Shown piece by piece: positions 24,662 through 32,923 of a DNA stretch of 64,000 nucleotides. The stretch's first letter is position 1. Each line of letters starts with the position of its first letter. A program made the position numbers and the translations under genes. The notes beneath the pieces were generated by a model. That model searched no databases and was not told the origin of the DNA. It saw only the letters and a list, made by a program, of their open reading frames with translations. Where the stretch lies: assembly GCA_018673255.1 (NCBI GenBank), contig JABHDC010000249.1:29147-93146 (forward strand), in the 5' to 3' direction. The stretch is from Gemmatimonadota bacterium. GTDB lineage: Bacteria > Latescibacterota > UBA2968 > UBA8231.

Positions 24662-25906
24662 TCACGGGAAGGTGATGGTGATGACGTCGGCGAATGCGGC
24701 GTTCTGCACCTGCCAGACACGGAAGGTGCCGCTGGTGACATCGCCATGGGCATCGAAGTCTATCGAGCCCGAGGCACCCTCGTAGTCGATGTCGAGATCA
24801 TTGTCGATAAGGGTCTTGGCCCGGGCAAAGTCGGCCACATTCACGGCGGCGCCACTCAGCGATACGTCGCGCAACTGGCTGACGATCACATCGGCATCCG
24901 TCGAGCCTCCTTGCTCGATGGCCAGGGCGAGCAAATAGACAGCATCATAGATCCCGTCAGAGAATTGCTCTGGATCCTGGCCATACCGCGCCTTGTAGTT
25001 GTCGACGAAGAGGTCACGATTGGCCGAAACCGGTGATCGCTGTTCCAGGCCAAGCAGGCCTTCATAGACGGCGACCAGTGGCAACAGATCGGCCGAAGGT
25101 GCCAGTTCCGTCATGAACTGGGGTCTGTACGTGTCGGAGACAATCGTGTCGGCATTGATCATGATCTTCACACCATCTGCCCCGAAGGCGATGATGTAGA
25201 CCAGATCCGGTTCTTCCGCCATGACCGCCTCAGCATGCGGGCGGTAGTCGTAGAGCTCGATTGCGTCCCCATCGAGTTCAGGGTAGTTCACGCGATTCAG
25301 AACCTGACCACCGAGTGCCTCAAAACTGTTGACGAATTCCTGTAACATGCCGCGGCCAAACTCGTTGTCGACGAAGATAATCCCAGCCGTTCGCAGACCG
25401 AGCTCATAGGCGTAGGTGGCAACGATCTTCCCCTTCAGCAGATCGGAAGCGGCGGTTCGCCAGACGAGTCCCCGGTCTTCGAGGGTGGTGATGTCGGCGG
25501 CCGTCGCAGAAGGCGAAATGATGGGGGTATCGCTGGCGATGGTCACCTCATTGGCGACCCGTACCGTGGCGCTGGAGATCTGGGGGCCGACGATGGCCAC
25601 CACACCTTGAGCCACCAACGACTGGGCGCCAAGCACGGCCGCACCCGGATCGGTCTCGGTGTCTGCCACGACAAGCTCGAGTGTCCGTCCGAGTACACCA
25701 CCTGCTGCATTGATCTCGGCCACTGCCATTTCGGCCGTTGCCCGCCACGGGCCACCCAGTCGGTCCAGTGCGCCCGTCAGCGTGGTCAACTGACCGATGC
25801 GGATCGGCGTCTGGGCTGTCTCCGGGCCTGAAGAGCTGGAGTCACCACCGCAGGCTGCCAGCGATAGGCCCAATACCAAAAGGGTACCTCTACTCCAAAT
25901 GCGCAT
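24662..25906 (-). CDS. Periplasmic binding lipoprotein (LivK type), paralogue B
   Basis: 414 residues from ATG 25906, with GGAG about 9 bases upstream; the start lies inside the last codons of the WD40 gene (17-base overlap). Lipobox LSLAAC. Type I periplasmic-binding fold: IRIGQLTTLTGALDRLG, AVAEINAAGGVLGR, VADTETDPGAAV, VAIVGPQISS, PIISPSATAADIT. It closely resembles paralogue D at 50987-52231, sharing long blocks such as VNYPELDGDAIE and YDYRPHAEAV/VAAM, so the two derive from a fairly recent duplication. No permease is nearby; a sensory or accessory role in the operon is inferred. Confidence 0.85.
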   Translation of the reverse strand: MRIWSRGTLLVLGLSLAACGGDSSSSGPETAQTPIRIGQLTTLTGALDRLGGPWRATAEMAVAEINAAGGVLGRTLELVVADTETDPGAAVLGAQSLVAQGVVAIVGPQISSATVRVANEVTIASDTPIISPSATAADITTLEDRGLVWRTAASDLLKGKIVATYAYELGLRTAGIIFVDNEFGRGMLQEFVNSFEALGGQVLNRVNYPELDGDAIELYDYRPHAEAVMAEEPDLVYIIAFGADGVKIMINADTIVSDTYRPQFMTELAPSADLLPLVAVYEGLLGLEQRSPVSANRDLFVDNYKARYGQDPEQFSDGIYDAVYLLALAIEQGGSTDADVIVSQLRDVSLSGAAVNVADFARAKTLIDNDLDIDYEGASGSIDFDAHGDVTSGTFRVWQVQNAAFADVITITFP

Positions 25907-27539
25907 GCGATGTCTCCGGTCCGGGCAAGTTGTGGCAGGTCTTTTCGTAGGGGATGTCATCACCGACGAATTCCATCCATTCGTCGTGCGCGAAATTCCG
26001 TCTCAGGGCCCCGCACAAGGTTTCGGCGATTTCTTCGGCGCGGGTTGGCCAGAGGCGCACGGCACGGTCTGCCCCGGCAGATGCGATGAGATCACCAGTG
26101 GACGAGAAGGCGATGGACCACACCCAGGCGCCATGGTCGATGGTGATCGGTGGTTGTACTGTGTCAGCCAGATTCCACAGACGAATCGTGTTGTCGAGAG
26201 ATCCGGACGCCAGTATTCCATCTGCCGCTACGTCCAGCGTTGTGATCCGAGAGCTGTGCCCGGTGAGGATGACTGGCGTGGCAAGCAGATCATCAAGCTC
26301 CCACACGACGATGTCACCACTCTGCAGGCCCGCCACGAGCTTTCTCGTCTGGGTGATGGGGGCAATCGCCGTCACCTGGCCGAGATGACGGCCGATCGTG
26401 GTCGGCAGGATGTCGGGATTCGATGTATCCCAGAGACCAAGACCACCGGTCGCATCAGACCACACCAGTGTGGGCCCTTCGTTCCACAGGACAACGGGCT
26501 GTGAGCGGGCCTCGGTGCTGGCCGTGGTGGGCGCGACGACCGGCTGGTTCTCCTGTGAGGTCCAGTAGTAGACGCTGCCATCCAGAAGACCGGCGGCGAT
26601 CTCTCCCGAGTTCAGAACGGTAAGGCTGTTGATGCCGGGGCCTGTGGTGGCGCCCGGGGTCAGTCGAGCGGGTTTGGTTTCAGCGGGAAGTGGCCACACG
26701 CGCAGATATCCCTGCGAGCCCCCCAATACGAGTCTTGAGTGGGCAGGATCCAGGCCGATCGTCTGGAATCGTCCGGTATCCCTGAAGAGGATCGTGTCCA
26801 GTTGCCCGGTGGCCAGGTCCCACCGCCGCAGGGTGCCATCATCGCTTGTGGAGACCAGGTCGGTGTCGTTGAGGAAATGGACGGCGCGGACCTCATCCTC
26901 GTGACCGAGCAAGGCATGTCCCGCCAGCTCCACCGTGAACAAGGACTGGCGCATCGCCTCAAAGATCTCCGGGTCGCGCTTGGACCCGCCGTTGTCGACC
27001 GTGAATCGATAGGCCTGCAGGGCCAGAAGTGAACCGAGGGCCCGATCGCCTCGCTGGAGGACGCGTGAGACCTCGAAGGCCAGTGACTGGCCCACGGACA
27101 ACAGACGCAGCCGCTCGGCCACCGTCCGCTGCTGCACCGCATCCTGCCGCTGTTGTTCGGCGTTGAGTCGCTCGCGTTCGGCAACCGAACGTTGGGCTAC
27201 CGCCTCGAGACGTTGGGTTTCTGCATTGAGACGCTCGCGCTCGGCGGCCGAACGCTGAGACAGGGCCTCCTGGCGCTGCTGCTCGGCATTGAGGCGCTGG
27301 CGTTCGGCGGCAGATCGTTGTTGGAGGGCGTCCTGCCGCTGCCGTTCGGCGATCAGGCGTTCGCGCTCAGCGGCGGCTCGTTGCTCGATGGCCCCCTGTC
27401 GCTGCGAGCGGGCAACATCCAGCTGTGATGACAGCTGGATCCGCTCAGCATCAGCAACCCGCCATTGGCGGTGCAGCCACACTGCGCCGAGGCCGACGAT
27501 GATCGTCGAAAACAGCAGGAATCCGAGAAGAGGACGCAT
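25890..27539 (-). CDS. Membrane-anchored WD40 protein with coiled-coil repeats
   Basis: 549 residues. One N-terminal membrane helix (LLGFLLFSTIIVGLGAVWL) is followed by a long coiled coil (about 30-145) built of 21-residue Arg/Gln/Glu-rich repeats of the AERERLNAEQQRQ type, a helical linker (LLALQAYRFTVDN) and about seven WD40 repeats (about 190-530; DGTLRRWDLATG, DNTIRLWNL, DRAVRLWP). This layout occurs in bacterial WD40 signalling scaffolds, often linked to kinases or caspase-like proteins. It is first in the five-gene sensory operon and its 3' end overlaps the next start. Topology (propeller in cytoplasm or periplasm) is not settled; there is no cleavable signal. Confidence 0.8.
   Translation of the reverse strand: MRPLLGFLLFSTIIVGLGAVWLHRQWRVADAERIQLSSQLDVARSQRQGAIEQRAAAERERLIAERQRQDALQQRSAAERQRLNAEQQRQEALSQRSAAERERLNAETQRLEAVAQRSVAERERLNAEQQRQDAVQQRTVAERLRLLSVGQSLAFEVSRVLQRGDRALGSLLALQAYRFTVDNGGSKRDPEIFEAMRQSLFTVELAGHALLGHEDEVRAVHFLNDTDLVSTSDDGTLRRWDLATGQLDTILFRDTGRFQTIGLDPAHSRLVLGGSQGYLRVWPLPAETKPARLTPGATTGPGINSLTVLNSGEIAAGLLDGSVYYWTSQENQPVVAPTTASTEARSQPVVLWNEGPTLVWSDATGGLGLWDTSNPDILPTTIGRHLGQVTAIAPITQTRKLVAGLQSGDIVVWELDDLLATPVILTGHSSRITTLDVAADGILASGSLDNTIRLWNLADTVQPPITIDHGAWVWSIAFSSTGDLIASAGADRAVRLWPTRAEEIAETLCGALRRNFAHDEWMEFVGDDIPYEKTCHNLPGPETSHAHLE
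27123..27374 (-). repeat. Four 63-base tandem coding repeats (coiled coil)
   Basis: Residues 56-139 of the WD40 protein are four 21-residue units beginning AAER or VAER and ending QRS or QRT. At DNA level this is four imperfect 63-base repeats. The unit length equals three heptads, which fits a continuous coiled coil, and makes the region prone to copy-number change. Confidence 0.75.
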
Positions 27540-27694
27540 AGCGCCAGCGAAACTCCGGGCGTCGGGAGAGACGAATCCTGAAGGTCAGGCACTCGGGCAG
27601 CCAGGGGTAAGACCAGCCCAAATAAGGGACCTAAACCTATGTAATTAATCGGATTCCGGTAAGGGAGTCCCTCGGTCGGCATGTCCAGATTCGG

Positions 27695-28528
27695 TCAGCT
27701 CCCGACACGATCTGCGGCCGAACGCATGGACTGATAACACCGTTCAGCTGTCTTCCATGGATCGTAGTCGTCTCGCTTCCAGATCTGGCCCGTCACCTCG
27801 GCTGTGATTGGCACGTGGATGCCGGCTGCGGCGACGACGCCGAAATAGTCATCCAGGTCGAGAGATCCGTCACCCGGCAACTGGAAGTGGACGGCATCCT
27901 TCTCGTCGAGATAACCGTCCTTCACGTGTGTGTGAACGGACCACGGTGCGCACAATTCGGTACAGTGCTTCAGATCCATACCCAATACGTGGAAGTGGCT
28001 GTGGTCGAAGTTGAGTCGCACCGCGTTGTGGTTCAGTGCCTCAACGAGCCACACCGCCTTCTCCGGTGAGTCGAATTCCTGGCCCACATGAGCCTCGACG
28101 GCGATCGTGGTGCCGTGATCGGCGGCGATGTCGGCGTAGGGACGCAGTCGTTCAGCGACCTCGTCGCGGCAGGTCTCCCAGTCGACACCATGAGAGCCGA
28201 GGGTGGTGGTCATGATCGGTGCATTCTCATCGACGCGCAGATCGCAGGCCAGCTGGCAGGTGGCGGCGAGGGCCGCCGATTTGGCGGCGGTGTCTTCCTG
28301 TGGGGCGCAGAGATTGATGAGATGCATCAGGACCGGCGAGGGGAAGCCGGCGCTCGTGTAGGCATCGCACAGGAGCTTTCGTGTGTCTCCATCGAGCTTT
28401 GCCGCGGCCGTGGGCCACTCATCCCCCACATTGAGCTCCAGACCATCGAAACCGATGGCACGCACACGTTTGATTGCCTCGAAGGGATCGATGGACTGCA
28501 GGGCATAGGTGCTGTAAGCGATCTTCAT
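27695..28528 (-). CDS. Sugar phosphate isomerase/epimerase
   Basis: 277 residues from ATG 28528, which overlaps the ThuA stop (ATGA). Xylose-isomerase-like TIM barrel: MKIAYSTYALQS start, GFDGLELNVGDEWP, IAVEAHVGQEF (metal Glu), LNFDHSHFHVLGMD (Asp, His), HTHVKDGY (His) and GDGSLDLDDY near the end. Family members isomerise or epimerise keto-sugars or inositol derivatives. Pairing with ThuA is common in polyol and disaccharide pathways. It is distinct from the copy at 385-1191. Confidence 0.85.
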   Translation of the reverse strand: MKIAYSTYALQSIDPFEAIKRVRAIGFDGLELNVGDEWPTAAAKLDGDTRKLLCDAYTSAGFPSPVLMHLINLCAPQEDTAAKSAALAATCQLACDLRVDENAPIMTTTLGSHGVDWETCRDEVAERLRPYADIAADHGTTIAVEAHVGQEFDSPEKAVWLVEALNHNAVRLNFDHSHFHVLGMDLKHCTELCAPWSVHTHVKDGYLDEKDAVHFQLPGDGSLDLDDYFGVVAAAGIHVPITAEVTGQIWKRDDYDPWKTAERCYQSMRSAADRVGS

Positions 28529-29175
28529 GTGATATTTCGGCCTGCCGCCCAGAGGATGCCGCGGCGCAAGAGGGTTTGGAAGGCTGGACTCGACCACGCG
28601 GCCTCGTCGTGGCCGGGGACGAAATTCAGGACACGTGACGAGTTGTGCATGCGAGTCCAGGCCAGGGTGGACATGCTATCGGGGTGATCGACCGTCAGCA
28701 GGATGTGGCTGTCTTCGCCACTCACGTCACGGAAGTCGTAGGTCTCATCGGTGAGTGGGAAGGCGCCGAGGCCGCTCGTGATCGGATGGTCGGGATCGGC
28801 GATCTGCAGACGCAACTGTTCGTCGTGACTCCATGCCTGGATGGTGCGATCGGTCATGCCCACGATTTCATCCCAGACGGGATCGTCCTTGAAGGCGAGG
28901 ATGGCATGGTGGAACAGCACGATCCCTTCGCCCTGACCCAGACCATCGATTGCGGCGCGTGTTGCCTTGCCGCCGGGTGCATCCTGGGGTAGATCGGTGT
29001 GCATGTTGTAGAAGACGAGGACGTCGTAGTCCTGGACGGCCCGCACACCGGCGGACCAGTCCTCCAGCGACTGGATGTAGCAGTCGCAATCGTCGAGTCT
29101 GCGGAAGAGCCGGTGAAAGTTGATCACATCAAACGTGTGGCCGCCGGTGATCACCCCGACGCGCAGTGGATCCAT
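28525..29175 (-). CDS. ThuA-like domain protein
   Basis: 216 residues, one ThuA (glutamine-amidotransferase-like) domain: VGVITGGHTFDV start, DYDVLVFYNMHTD, GIVLFHHAILAF, DPDHPITSGLGAFPLTDETY and the late RVLNFVPGHDEAAW. ThuA proteins are implicated in trehalose and related disaccharide use, probably acting on 3-keto sugars together with Gfo/Idh dehydrogenases. AGGAG lies 7-8 bases before the ATG. It overlaps the isomerase gene by four bases, and the 113-base gap on its other side separates it from a divergent gene. Confidence 0.85.
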   Translation of the reverse strand: MDPLRVGVITGGHTFDVINFHRLFRRLDDCDCYIQSLEDWSAGVRAVQDYDVLVFYNMHTDLPQDAPGGKATRAAIDGLGQGEGIVLFHHAILAFKDDPVWDEIVGMTDRTIQAWSHDEQLRLQIADPDHPITSGLGAFPLTDETYDFRDVSGEDSHILLTVDHPDSMSTLAWTRMHNSSRVLNFVPGHDEAAWSSPAFQTLLRRGILWAAGRNIT

Positions 29176-29288
29176 TCGATCTTCTCCTGGCAGATGTCGT
29201 ATCGACCGAACCGATACGTGGCGCCAGCGGGCGCCCTGGCTGACATTGCTCTGTACGGATCATAGCGAACCCAACCCATGAGGGGAAG

Positions 29289-30935
29289 ATGAAGAGACAT
29301 TATCCGGTCATCGTGGCTGAAGCCGAGGCGAGAATCGCCTCTCTGCTGGATCTGCAGTGCCTGGATCCTTCCTCCCGCGACTACGGGGCCCTGCTGGCGC
29401 CTGAACGCGGCTACAGTGAACCCGGTCAATCATCCGGGGCGATCGATCAGCTGGTCAGTGTGTATCTGTGTCCCGAGGCTCAGCGCCGCGGAGATGCACT
29501 CCTGCTGCAGAGCGCTGAGTTGTATGCCGATCACCTGCTGCGGTCGCAGCACGAGGATGGCACGATGGATCTGCGGGAGACGAACTTCCACGATGCGACG
29601 ATGATCGGCTTCAGCACGCAGACGCTCTCATTCACTCTGCAACTGCTGCGCGCGCACGCCGACGATCACCCCGAGATCGACACCGTGGCGGGGAAGGTGG
29701 AGACCTTCCTGCGACGCGGTGTGGAGGGCATGCTGACGGGCGGTTTCCATACGCCGAACCATCGCTGGGTACTGGCCTCGGCCCTGACCCTCATGTGGAA
29801 TCAGTTCGACGACGAGCGCTGCCGCCGCGAGGCGGAATTGTATCTGGCGGAGGGCATCGACTGCACCGACCTGGGCGAATACACCGAGCGCTCGACGGGG
29901 ATCTACAATGTCGTCAACAATGGCTCCCTGCTGATCATGGCCGAGTTGCTGGATCGTCCACAGCTGCGTGAACCGGTCGTGCGCAATCTGCAGATGGTGC
30001 TCAACTACCTGGAGCCGGATGGAACGTTGTTCACGGGCGCGTCACGGCGGCAGGATCGCGGTCGGACCTCCTATCCGGTCAGCTACTATCCCAATTTCCT
30101 GGCCATGGCCCATCTGACCGGTGAACCTGTCTATGCCGGTGTCGCCGATCAGATCGTCGACCAGGCGCGGCGGCCTGGAGCCGGTGGCGTCGCCGGACTG
30201 ACGCAGTATCTGCTGCGAACCGAGTGGCGTCATGAAGATGTGCCGGCGGCGCCGCCACCCGCATCGTATGAATTCCACAATCCGGCCTCGAGTATTGTGC
30301 GACTGCGCCAGGAGGAGTTGTCCTGTACGCTGATCGCGAACAACACGCGCTTTCTGCATCTGCAGGCTGGAGAACTAGCTGTCACGGCCCGGATCGCCAC
30401 GACCTTCTACGGAGACCGAGGCCGATTCGAGCCTGAATCACTGGCGGCTGATGGGGATGACTGGGTGCTGGCTCAACACAAACGCTGGGGTTTCAAGCGT
30501 CCCTTCGCGCAGCCGCCGGAGACCAGTGACTGGGATCTGATGCCGCACGACCAGCGCGAGGAGGTCCAGATGCGGGATCTGGATCTGGATGTGCGCGTGT
30601 GCTGGTTGCCGGACGATCAGGCGATCGAACTTCATCTGAGGACGACCGGCCTGGACCAGGTGTTATACAAGGTGGAGTTCCTTTTGAGTCCGGATGGCCT
30701 GCTGGAGACGGATACTCTGCGTGTGCCATGCGGGGAGGGTCAGTCAGCGGTCTTCAGAAGTGGGACTGCCATCTATCGAAGTGGTCGTGATGCCATTCGT
30801 TTCAGTGGCGGGTTCGACAGCCACAATCTGACGACGACGATGCGGGGGAGTGAAGAGCCGGATCCGACGGCCTTCACCTTGCACTGCACCGACATCACAC
30901 CGGTGAATCATGTCATCCGGATCGAACGCATCTAG
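29289..30935 (+). CDS. Predicted alpha/alpha-toroid carbohydrate-active protein
   Basis: 548 residues, no signal peptide. The first 330 residues are helical with repeated aromatic/His motifs (QHEDGTMDLRETNFHDA, TGGFHTPNHRWVLASAL, STGIYNVVNNGSLLIMAE), like (alpha/alpha)6 toroids of heparinase- or unsaturated-glucuronidase-like enzymes. The remainder is beta-rich, like the C-terminal sheet domain of heparinase II/III lyases. I cannot name a family. Context (ThuA, sugar isomerase) supports sugar or uronic-acid metabolism. GAGGGGAAG precedes the ATG. The TAG stop codon is the first three bases of hairpin element copy 2. Confidence 0.6.
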   Translation: MKRHYPVIVAEAEARIASLLDLQCLDPSSRDYGALLAPERGYSEPGQSSGAIDQLVSVYLCPEAQRRGDALLLQSAELYADHLLRSQHEDGTMDLRETNFHDATMIGFSTQTLSFTLQLLRAHADDHPEIDTVAGKVETFLRRGVEGMLTGGFHTPNHRWVLASALTLMWNQFDDERCRREAELYLAEGIDCTDLGEYTERSTGIYNVVNNGSLLIMAELLDRPQLREPVVRNLQMVLNYLEPDGTLFTGASRRQDRGRTSYPVSYYPNFLAMAHLTGEPVYAGVADQIVDQARRPGAGGVAGLTQYLLRTEWRHEDVPAAPPPASYEFHNPASSIVRLRQEELSCTLIANNTRFLHLQAGELAVTARIATTFYGDRGRFEPESLAADGDDWVLAQHKRWGFKRPFAQPPETSDWDLMPHDQREEVQMRDLDLDVRVCWLPDDQAIELHLRTTGLDQVLYKVEFLLSPDGLLETDTLRVPCGEGQSAVFRSGTAIYRSGRDAIRFSGGFDSHNLTTTMRGSEEPDPTAFTLHCTDITPVNHVIRIERI

Positions 30936-31110
30936 TGTCCTGTCGCAGAAATCCGTCGACATTCGTCGGCCGATCCATCCCGGTTCGCGGCGTTGCGCTC
31001 ACTCTGTGTATCCCACTGATACGCATCACTCGCGCGCCTTGCGAACCGGGCGCCCAGGACCCGGGTCCTGGCGCCGAATTTCGTCAACTTATCTCTGCGA
31101 CAGGACACTA
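30933..31110. repeat. MITE-like hairpin element, copy 2
   Basis: Bounded by a perfect 17-bp inverted repeat (TAGTGTCCTGTCGCAGA at 30933-30949, complement at 31094-31110). The core 30979-31050 matches copy 1 at 68 of 72 positions; outer stem CCCGGTTCGC / GCGAACCGGG is perfect here, inner stem TGTGTATC / GATACGCA. A second perfect palindrome, CCAGGACCCGGGTCCTGG, lies at 31054-31071 and is absent from copy 1. TA occurs at both ends, as after a Tc1/mariner-type insertion, but copy 1 does not share this. The TAG is also the stop codon of the preceding gene. Confidence 0.75.
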
Positions 31111-31111
31111 G

Positions 31112-31255
31112 GTGCGGCGCCATATACTCACGTTGTGCCGCTGCGGTGCTTCGAAGAACAATCCCTTCTGTGACGGCGCCCATGAGGGGCCGAAGATCGG
31201 AAATGATGGAAGATCATACGCTGTTGGAGGCACTCGGCGGCAGGCCGGTCGTTGA
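31112..31255 (+). pseudogene. CDGSH iron-sulfur domain fragment beside the repeat
   Basis: A 47-codon frame beginning with GTG at 31112, two bases after the repeat ends. It encodes CRCGASKNNPFCDGAH (codons 9-24), a full match to the CDGSH [2Fe-2S] motif C-x-C-x2-S-x3-P-x-C-D-G-[SA]-H with all three Cys and the His. The domain begins almost immediately after the start, without the usual N-terminal strand, and the frame overlaps the globin start by 53 bases in a different frame. It may be a 5'-truncated gene cut by the repeat, a remnant of a CDGSH-globin fusion split by a frameshift, or a tiny real protein. No ribosome site is visible. Confidence 0.6.
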
Positions 31256-31631
31256 AAGAGTGCACAAGCTGTTCTACGACAAGATCTACGTACACCCATG
31301 GCTGAAGCACTTCTTCCTCCACATCTCTCAGGAGTTGATCGAAGAGCAGCAGACAGACTTCATGATCTCCAATATGGGGGGTGGTAAGATCTATTCTGGT
31401 GGCCTGCCGAAGAATGTGCATCGACACATGAACATCTCAGATGAACTCTTCGATGTGAGAGCTGCCCTCCTGAGAGAGTCCATTCTCGAATGTGGTGTGA
31501 CGGATGAACTGGCAGACCGATGGCTCCGTATTGACAACGCCTTCAGGCGTGCCCTGGTCAAGACCAGCTCAAATCCGGTTGAGAAGCGCTACAACACCGA
31601 CACAATCCTCGATTTTCCCAAGCCCGACTGA
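31203..31631 (+). CDS. Truncated hemoglobin-like protein
   Basis: 142 residues from ATG 31203 (ATG 31206 is equivalent). Layout of a group 1/2 truncated globin: TLLEALGGRPVVERVHKLFYDKI (B/C helices with the Phe-Tyr pair), HPWLKHFF, then GLPKNVHRHMNIS, where His73 is the likely haem-binding proximal His, and a final helix rich in Arg and Asn. Such globins bind O2 or NO. The ribosome site is weak (GAAGATCGGAA). The CDGSH fragment overlaps its 5' end in another frame. Genes on either side give no pathway hint. Confidence 0.8.
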   Translation: MMEDHTLLEALGGRPVVERVHKLFYDKIYVHPWLKHFFLHISQELIEEQQTDFMISNMGGGKIYSGGLPKNVHRHMNISDELFDVRAALLRESILECGVTDELADRWLRIDNAFRRALVKTSSNPVEKRYNTDTILDFPKPD

Positions 31632-31669
31632 CGCGGCGGATCCGCGCCCCCGCGGGAGAGATAAGCACG

Positions 31670-32326
31670 ATGAGACACTTCCGATGTTGCCTGCTGTGGG
31701 CCCTCGTCGTCGGCCTGGCAGCTTGTGGCGATGATGATTCACCGACTCGCAGTAAGGCTGATCTGCTGGTGGGCACGTGGTATATGGAGGCGACGGAGGG
31801 GGACAGCGACGTGGCGTCGCTGATCAATGTGTCCTACACCTTCGAGCCGGCTGGCGGCGTGCGGCAGCGCGTGGGAGGAGAGTTCCTGCGTGCCCTGCGC
31901 GAACTGGAGGAGGTGCAAGCCGCCCTGGCGGGCGAGAATCTGGGTCAGACGGAGCGCATCGATGGCGCCAATCTGAACTGGATCGGTGAGTGGACGCTGT
32001 CGGGTGATTCGTTGCACGTCGAATTCGATCTGCTCATCATCGAGGTCTTCGGCGACGTGCCGATCATCGGCAAACTCACCCTCCCCGTCTTCGAGCAGGT
32101 GCTGACACCGGCTGCCCGGACACAGATCGACTACGACTGCGAATTACTGGATGAGGTACTCACGCTGACGGGCTCCTCAGCCGCCGTGGGGATCGGGGCC
32201 AGTGGCAGCAGCCAGGATGTGACCAGTCAGGTCGACGGCGTGCCGGGCCAGGTGGCACAACACGCCATCGATCTGCTGTCAGCGCAATTGCAGGGTCTGA
32301 ATACGCAGCGCTACGTACGGCGCTGA
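31670..32326 (+). CDS. Hypothetical lipoprotein, lipocalin-like
   Basis: 218 residues. A lipoprotein signal peptide ends in GLAAC (Cys19). The mature part starts LLVGTWYMEATEGD, the type of opening seen in lipocalin-like (LVGTW) domains, then alternates strands, including IGEWTLSGDSLHVEFDLL. A Gly/Ser-rich segment and a helix close the protein. I cannot name a specific family. It follows the globin by 38 bases and ends one base from the convergent MOSC gene. Confidence 0.65.
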   Translation: MRHFRCCLLWALVVGLAACGDDDSPTRSKADLLVGTWYMEATEGDSDVASLINVSYTFEPAGGVRQRVGGEFLRALRELEEVQAALAGENLGQTERIDGANLNWIGEWTLSGDSLHVEFDLLIIEVFGDVPIIGKLTLPVFEQVLTPAARTQIDYDCELLDEVLTLTGSSAAVGIGASGSSQDVTSQVDGVPGQVAQHAIDLLSAQLQGLNTQRYVRR

Positions 32327-32327
32327 A

Positions 32328-32882
32328 TCAGACCTTCGTGATGCGATCGCCGACACGGATCGTGCCGGCCTGGATGACTTTCGTGTTGATGCCCCGCGTG
32401 CACTTCTGCTTGCCTTCAGGCGAATTGACGAAGGTCATGGCATCCATGCCGAAGCGCTCGACGAATTTCTTACAACCCGTGTGCGGCTCGGCGGTGACTT
32501 CGATGATGGTTTCACCGATCTGCAGGCGGGTGCCGGCGGGTGCATTGTCGGGACCGATGTCGAGATCGACGTAGAGCTGGTCTCCGGCCAGGGGCCAGCG
32601 ATCCTTGTTGAGACAGATGAGGTCGGCGGCGCGGGAATTCATCAGCGTCAGCTGTGCCTCCGGGTTCGGATCCCGCGGCGGATTGCTGCTCTGACCGCGA
32701 TTGATCCAGTTGTCGCCGACCAGCCCCTCTTTCAGATCGAGCTGTCCTTCATCGAGCAGGTCTCGCTCGCCAATCGCGGGGCGACGCGAGATCATCAGCA
32801 ATTCGCCATTGTCGGCAGGCGACTGACAGATCTCCGGCAGACCCGCCATGAGTTCTTCGGTGGTCAGGTGTCTGGCTTCCAT
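32328..32882 (-). CDS. MOSC domain-containing protein
   Basis: 184 residues from ATG 32882, with AGGAG eight bases upstream. MOSC (molybdenum cofactor sulfurase C-terminal) fold: LVGDNWINRG, AQLTLMNSRAADLI, GDQLYVDLDIGPDNAPAGTR, and the conserved Cys in PHTGCKKFVERFG, followed by RGINTKVIQAGTIRVGD. MOSC proteins carry sulfur for Moco or reduce N-hydroxylated compounds. It is co-directional with, and 41 bases after, the binding lipoprotein C, though a functional link is not obvious. Confidence 0.85.
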   Translation of the reverse strand: MEARHLTTEELMAGLPEICQSPADNGELLMISRRPAIGERDLLDEGQLDLKEGLVGDNWINRGQSSNPPRDPNPEAQLTLMNSRAADLICLNKDRWPLAGDQLYVDLDIGPDNAPAGTRLQIGETIIEVTAEPHTGCKKFVERFGMDAMTFVNSPEGKQKCTRGINTKVIQAGTIRVGDRITKV

Positions 32883-32923
32883 GTATCTCACTCCTGGATT
32901 CTGGTCGTAGACCGCGTTCTGCA

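Noticed and set aside
27123..27374. Short tandem repeats possibly regulatory
   Set aside because: In-frame 63-base units coding a coiled coil.
27540..27694. Promoter for the five-gene sensory operon
   Set aside because: An AT-richer patch around 27620-27660 could hold a promoter, but I could not find a convincing -35/-10 pair.
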